36,886 nt of DNA from Syntrophales bacterium (GTDB lineage Bacteria > Desulfobacterota > Syntrophia > Syntrophales > UBA5619). Positions within the stretch are counted from its first letter, which is position 1, and the number at the start of each line of letters is the position of its first letter. The stretch is taken from the NCBI GenBank assembly GCA_023229765.1, contig JALNYO010000036.1:1-36886 (forward strand), written 5' to 3'. Position numbers and translations under genes: made by a program. This document shows, piece after piece, positions 34,601 to 36,886 of this stretch. Under the pieces are notes generated by a model. It ran no database searches. It was not told the origin of the DNA and was given only the letters and a program-made list of their open reading frames with translations.

Positions 34601-36241
34601 GCTCACACGGTAGCGCTTGCCGCGGGAGTGAACATTGCCGGTATCAACTTTGGGAACATGGTCGCTAATTACTGTAATCCTGTTGATTTGGCCAACAATG
34701 GCGACTTTGAAGAAATTCTCAACGAACAGGCCCCGACAACGTATGTGCAAACCAGCCAGAATAACGTTCCTTCCTGGCAAACAACAGCATCCGACGGCCG
34801 CATTGAAATCTGGCATGACGGTTACAATTCAATCCCTGCATATTCAGGAACCTATTTTGCTGAAGTGAACGCAACGGAAGTCGGCACACTTTCGCATACT
34901 TTTTCCGTTGCGGCCGCAAATCAACAGGTCACTGTTTCCTTTGCCCACCGGGGGCGATATGCCGGCGATGATGTAATGGCAGTATCGATTGTTCCTCCTT
35001 CAGGAAGCGGCCTGCCAACAATTTCTCTGGGAACCTACACGGACAATAATACCGCCTGGAGATATTATTCAGTGCCTTATACGATCCCCACTCCCGGAGT
35101 TTATACATTACGATTTGCGTCCATTTCTTCAAATAATGGGAACGGCCCTAGTGATGGCGGGAATTTCCTGGATGCAGTGAGTGTAACAGATTGTCCACCC
35201 TCCATCAGCGGTATCAAGTTTAATGACGCAAACGGGAATGGCCAGCAGGATCCCGGTGAATTGGGGATTCCCAATTGGCACTTCAGCGTGGGTTTACCAG
35301 GCATTCCGGATGTTACCACGGGCGCAGACGGCATGTATGGTTTTTATGACCTGCCGGCCGGGACCTACACTGTTTCAGAAGTACTCCATGCGCCCTGGCA
35401 GCAAACGTCCCCCAGTTCTCCGGGAACCCAAACGGTAACGCTCGCAACGGGTCAGATCCTCTCCGATCTCAACTTTGGAAACAGAGTGAAGCCAGGCGCC
35501 TGCACCGGTTTCTGCAATGGAGACTTTGAAAATGCGCAGGTTCTCAGTCCGGGAAGCGCAGGAAGCATGGGACGGTTTGAGCAGTCCCTCATCTCATGCT
35601 GGCAGACAACAATAGCAGACGGAAAGATAGACGTCTGGCATGGGGGAACCGGCGTTAATATGAGACCGGGATTTTCGGGCAATCAGTTCGTTGAACTACC
35701 GGGAGGCAATGCGCCAACCAATTATTTGTATCAGGATTTTTATTCCGGCGTCGGCGGACCGGTGATTATTTCCTTTGCGCACATGCAGGGTCCGTTTTCT
35801 TCTTTTGGAACAACATTTACCAATGTATTTATTGGACCAATCAACGACGATGGAACCACTATCCATTACACAACCCCCGACGGGAGCCCTGTTTCCCTGG
35901 GGATGTTCCCCGCCAATGCTTTTCCTTACTGGACAACGCATACGACGGCCCAAACTACACTTCAGGTTAATCAGAAGTATCGGTTAACCTTTTCTTCCCC
36001 ATATTTGAGGGGGAATTTTATTGATAAGATTAGGGTACTTTGTTCATCATGTTTAGGCGATGTTGATGGCAACGGCAAGGTGGACATAAGGGATGCTATT
36101 CTCACACTGAAGATTCTATCCAATATGTCGCCCGCGGGGATCAGCCCGGATTTAGACGCTGTCGATGTGGACGGGGATGGCAAAATAGGCATTCAGGAAA
36201 CCCTCTACATATTCCAGAAGGTGGGCGGTGATCTGAGATAA
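28655..36241 (+). CDS. Giant secreted multidomain protein with NHL propeller and C-terminal dockerin
   Basis: A 2528-residue secreted protein. The signal peptide (1-30) ends PSHA. Six NHL repeats follow (about 34-376, units such as GVAVDSSGNIYIAD and RIRKV). SpaA/Cna-like modules start near 382, 632, 729 and 1167 (TIVKDASPDD type). DUF11 modules start near 496, 837 and 1292 (PDLSVTKTC type). A lectin-like domain lies at about 973-1162. SdrD-B-like modules (SICGIKFNDLDGNG) start near 1428, 1531, 1637, 1909 and 2182. Three NGDFE domains (about 1741-1906, 2005-2179, 2281-2464) alternate with the last SdrD-B units. The dockerin (2466-2528) has two calcium loops, DVDGNGKVDIRD and DVDGDGKIGIQE. AGGAGGT precedes ATG 28655 by four bases. 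It is probably an adhesin or surface scaffold; no enzyme domain or sortase motif is seen. Confidence 0.88.
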   Translation: MLKMKVVSSLTSYVSLIFFAIFATAIPSHAAPGYISTVAGDGTAAYSGDSGPATSASLNYPSGVAIDPNGNIYIADTTNCIIRKVTPGGVISTVAGTPNACGNLGDNGLATLATLNGPTGVAVDSSGNIYIADTFSYRIRKVTVSTGVITTVAGVGTAGFPAYSGENGPAINATLSRTQGVTVDAVGNIYFSDFDHHSIRKVTANTGIITTVAGTGVAGYSGDNGLATSAMLNYPYGVAVDSSDNIYIADTSNLRIRKVDANTGIITTVAGTGVAGYSGDNGPATSATLKTSWGVAVDSSGNIYITDTDNRSIRKVDALSGNITTVAGTGVAGFSGDGGSATLAMLKYPYGVGVDSTGNIYIADSQNHRIRKVEAAVAPTTGTITIVKDASPDDTQPFFFTFGNSGGSFVLDDDGDNTNTYMNHTTLASLAPGYWTFTENDVTGWNLTGISCTTPTGATFGAAVVDLAGRTVTVNLAGGDNVTCKFTNTEQPTSSPDLSVTKTCAVNGVQTVLCTVTVTNNGSAESVSPITLTDIATGAPADATFNGGGGSLPISCTPGAGPVLPINCTANVSLLPTESQNAFFSFTLPQGGTFTNCATVSQGDVATPSETDTTNNTNICTTITVPPPATTPGAIIIVKNASPQGTKIFHFDGGSLGTWDLSDDPLQPLLKSKTFTVNPGAYAVSETGLTGGWSQTSATCSNGSPVSAIQVGPGDVVTCTFTNTQPDQGTLVIVKNASPQSSQVFNFTVSKVNVMLGTSVELGTIPLTDDGANPSSNSFSFSSSYNNFAVSETVPSGWTQTSATCDNGSPVDNIVVNWGDYVTCTFTNVPQPTTAGPDLSVTKTCVASGTQSVLCTVTVTNNGSAPSVSPITLTDIVTGAPSDATYIGAGGSLPISCSPGAGPVLPITCTANVSLLPTESQNAIFAFTLPQGGTFTNCATVVQGDAATPSETDTANNTNICTTITVLPPAQTTGPFCTDFEDGSASTWQVNNTLATVLSDGNNHFIQTTDQAGASSFFNASSPLTGDWAALLVNSCGSLCFDVNYLYAGDPYNGTNPPQTMTPSISIVGANGFAASFITTAPISAGSGWHSYCAPLASLNSGDPFPSNGDGHWVMAPGATYTDWNDLLNNVIRVQLPVDPTSYQHERFGYDNICIKDSGICVQPLPTATLTIVKDAVPNDAQDFAFYAFGPNSGSIMPFQLDDDAGAASENTTLSSSKTFPNLAPGGYSVMENFDNPVPVTGWDLTGIICTSSTGTPVGTVDLISHAFTVDLAAGDNVTCTFTNVPQPPPDSADLIVTKTCALDPTNGPQAVYCAVTVHNNGPLTSGSPITVTDIPFSPPPGTVFTSSSGSFSCTQAAGPVPASMVCTYNGSIGNGQDGTTYFYFNVPQGGEFANCASASQDGSVVDPNPANNTNICARVTVPPPTTGSICGIKFNDLDGNGVQNLPDETGLPNWTISLGISGIPDVITDANGNYCFNGLPPGTYTVSETLPSGSLWQQTFPANSGTHSVKLGAGLTITGQDFGNRLIPRLGSICGIKFNDLDGNGVQNLPGDVGLPNWTISLGISGIPDVATDAGGKYCFKDVPAGTYTVSEILPSGSGWQQTFPVNPGTHSVTLAAGVNITGINFGNQFFITPKLGSICGKKFNDLDGDGLQDPGEEVLPNWTISLGELAPDVLTGADGEYCFNSLPAGTYMVSEGGKPGWKQTFPGSSSPFSPVVHLVTLAAGQNIAGKDFGNRRVNADCSYLCNGDFEERQISFSQDYLKQSLVSCWQTTEPKGEIEVWQSGNGYVTSAQGNQFVEVNAHTTGTLYQNFYSGAAGPVVISFEHRGRDGYFNEMSVEIGPVGGPYAPLGTFVAPVTEWTTHAIPYVLDPGVIYQLRFISSPPPTGTLFDPAGGNLLDAVNVTCPSSICGIKFNDLNGNGMQDPGEPGLPRWQISLGITGIPDVTTDAEGKYCFNDLPTGTYNVSETPQASWHQTFPGSRAHTVALAAGVNIAGINFGNMVANYCNPVDLANNGDFEEILNEQAPTTYVQTSQNNVPSWQTTASDGRIEIWHDGYNSIPAYSGTYFAEVNATEVGTLSHTFSVAAANQQVTVSFAHRGRYAGDDVMAVSIVPPSGSGLPTISLGTYTDNNTAWRYYSVPYTIPTPGVYTLRFASISSNNGNGPSDGGNFLDAVSVTDCPPSISGIKFNDANGNGQQDPGELGIPNWHFSVGLPGIPDVTTGADGMYGFYDLPAGTYTVSEVLHAPWQQTSPSSPGTQTVTLATGQILSDLNFGNRVKPGACTGFCNGDFENAQVLSPGSAGSMGRFEQSLISCWQTTIADGKIDVWHGGTGVNMRPGFSGNQFVELPGGNAPTNYLYQDFYSGVGGPVIISFAHMQGPFSSFGTTFTNVFIGPINDDGTTIHYTTPDGSPVSLGMFPANAFPYWTTHTTAQTTLQVNQKYRLTFSSPYLRGNFIDKIRVLCSSCLGDVDGNGKVDIRDAILTLKILSNMSPAGISPDLDAVDVDGDGKIGIQETLYIFQKVGGDLR
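29263..29496 (+). repeat. Identical 63-base repeats in the NHL region
   Basis: The segments 29263-29325 and 29434-29496 are identical over 63 bases, covering the end of one NHL blade and the start of the next (GIITTVAGTGVAGYSGDN). Identity at third codon positions points to recent duplication or gene conversion. Confidence 0.8.
30139..31555 (+). repeat. Near-duplicate DUF11 modules
   Basis: The modules at 30139-30540 and 31165-31555 share long runs of nucleotide identity, for example GTGCTCTGTACCGTCACCGT and ACCAACAATGGCTCAGCG. Two SpaA/Cna-like modules lie between them. The SdrD-B-like units at 32938 and 33247 show the same pattern. Confidence 0.75.
36050..36238 (+). other. Dockerin domain at the end of the giant protein
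   Basis: Sixty-three residues carry two EF-hand-like calcium loops with Asp and Asn at positions 1, 3, 5 and 12. Each loop is followed by a helix (AILTLKILSN, ETLYIFQKVGG). Type I dockerins bind cohesins; no cohesin gene lies in the window. In non-cellulolytic bacteria such ends occur on isolated secreted proteins. Confidence 0.8.
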
Positions 36242-36640
36242 GTTATTATAAGCATTGGAGTAATAGCCACCATGGAGGTCAAGACCGTCATTACCGTTTC
36301 GCGCAAGCGAATCGAAGCCAGGATGGGCAAGATCGAGAGAATAAGGTGCTTACCCTTGTGCAAATATTTTACAGAACGGTCTTGATCGTTTTCCCGGTAC
36401 GGTGGGGAAGGCTCAGGGCGCCGTAAAGATGGATATATAATTTTTTGCTTTGACAATGGGGAGATGGAGCTTATGGCTAACTCCCCATTGTCATTCAGGT
36501 CAGGATGAGTGTTCATTTGCTCTTACGGTCGAGGCGCTTTTTGCAGTATCCTGTAATATTGCACCCTTGTATTTGTTTATCAATGCCAAATTCAATTATT
36601 TTATTCTCTCAATCAGTGTGATATGAATCGTCAGCCATAG
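36242..36640. other. Intergenic region with two inverted repeats
   Basis: No convincing gene is seen. TCAAGACCGT (36279-36288) pairs with ACGGTCTTGA (36376-36385) about 87 bases away. A perfect 13-base hairpin TGACAATGGGGAG (36451-36463 with 36481-36493, loop 17) has no T-run on either strand, so it is not a standard terminator. Confidence 0.5.
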
Positions 36641-36772
36641 GAGGCAATTGCAAAACCACTTGTCATTCCCGAATGTCTCTATCGGGAATATGGTTTTTCA
36701 AGCAGTTAGAACCAGATTCCCGCTCAGAATCGTTGCGGGAATGACAAGAATGGGGAGTTTTGCAATTACCTC
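36641..36772 (+). repeat. Family A palindromic repeat, copy 3
   Basis: This 132-base copy has ends GAGGCAATTGCAAAAC and GTTTTGCAATTACCTC. It shares the TTTTTCAAGCAGTTAGAACC core and the right arm with copy 1. Its left arm instead carries TGTCTCTATCGGGAAT, which resembles copy 2. Confidence 0.8.
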
Positions 36773-36808
36773 AGAGGAGAATTTATTAAAGAGAGGCTAC
36801 GGTAAAAA

Positions 36809-36886
36809 ATGGCGACCAATTCACATAGACTTAGAGAGGCTTTTGGTGCAATCTTTCGCTGTCGGTCGCTAAAAACAAGGCTGCTT
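36809..36886 (+). CDS. Possible start of an ORF at the right edge
   Basis: ATG 36809 opens a frame beginning MATNSHRLREAFGAIFRC that stays open for 26 codons to the window end. Only a weak GAGAGG lies upstream. Too little is visible to name a family. Confidence 0.25.
   Translation, partial: MATNSHRLREAFGAIFRCRSLKTRLL

Noticed and set aside
36451..36493. Hairpin considered as the terminator of the giant gene
   Set aside because: The 13-base-pair stem lacks a following T-run on either strand and lies 210 bases after the stop codon.
1..36886. CRISPR array or rRNA
   Set aside because: No regularly spaced short repeats with unique spacers and no rRNA-like sequence were found; the repeats seen are dispersed palindromes.

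Overview
The window reads as chromosomal DNA of an anaerobic deltaproteobacterium, probably near Syntrophales (Syntrophus/Smithella-like). This is an inference from gene style: an ArsP-type permease with a small thioredoxin, a PAS/GAF/LuxR regulator, a non-cellulosomal secreted dockerin protein, and many small palindromic repeats. No marker gene settles the taxonomy.

Layout. Bases 1-2090 (minus strand) hold an ArsR repressor, an ArsP/DUF318 permease and a truncated small thioredoxin. They form one metalloid or thiol-stress operon behind a TTGACA-N17-TATATT promoter. A 3-hydroxyisobutyrate-dehydrogenase-like oxidoreductase (2590-3501, minus) and an MFS exporter coupled to a 39-codon ORF follow. 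From 5701 to 15257 lies a type I restriction-modification locus: hsdM, a DUF1016/YhcG-type nuclease, hsdS, an AbiEi-like antitoxin without its toxin, an AlbA_2/HATPase protein, and hsdR. Most of these genes are joined by 1-4 base overlaps. The MFS gene set and hsdM share a duplicated sigma-70 promoter module.

Ten bases after hsdR the complete tryptophan operon begins (trpL-trpEGDCFBA, 15267-22612). It has a Trp-rich leader peptide, an attenuator with a visible antiterminator alternative, and an unexpected second long terminator-like hairpin just before trpE. A nitronate monooxygenase-family gene and pyrE follow. Then come a convergent ribF, a tRNA-Leu(CAG) with two downstream terminators, and a PAS-GAF-PAS-LuxR regulator that appears to start at ATT.

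The last third is dominated by a 2528-residue secreted mosaic protein (28655-36241). It has a six-bladed NHL propeller, SpaA/Cna-like, DUF11 and SdrD-B-like modules, three lectin-like domains and a C-terminal dockerin. A chimeric remnant ORF precedes it.

The gaps are colonised by several repeat families. These are a mosaic palindrome (A, three copies), a G/C-run hairpin (B, two copies in opposite orientation), two shorter families (C, D), and a single 174-base palindrome with an 8-base target duplication between pyrE and ribF. No CRISPR array or rRNA was seen.
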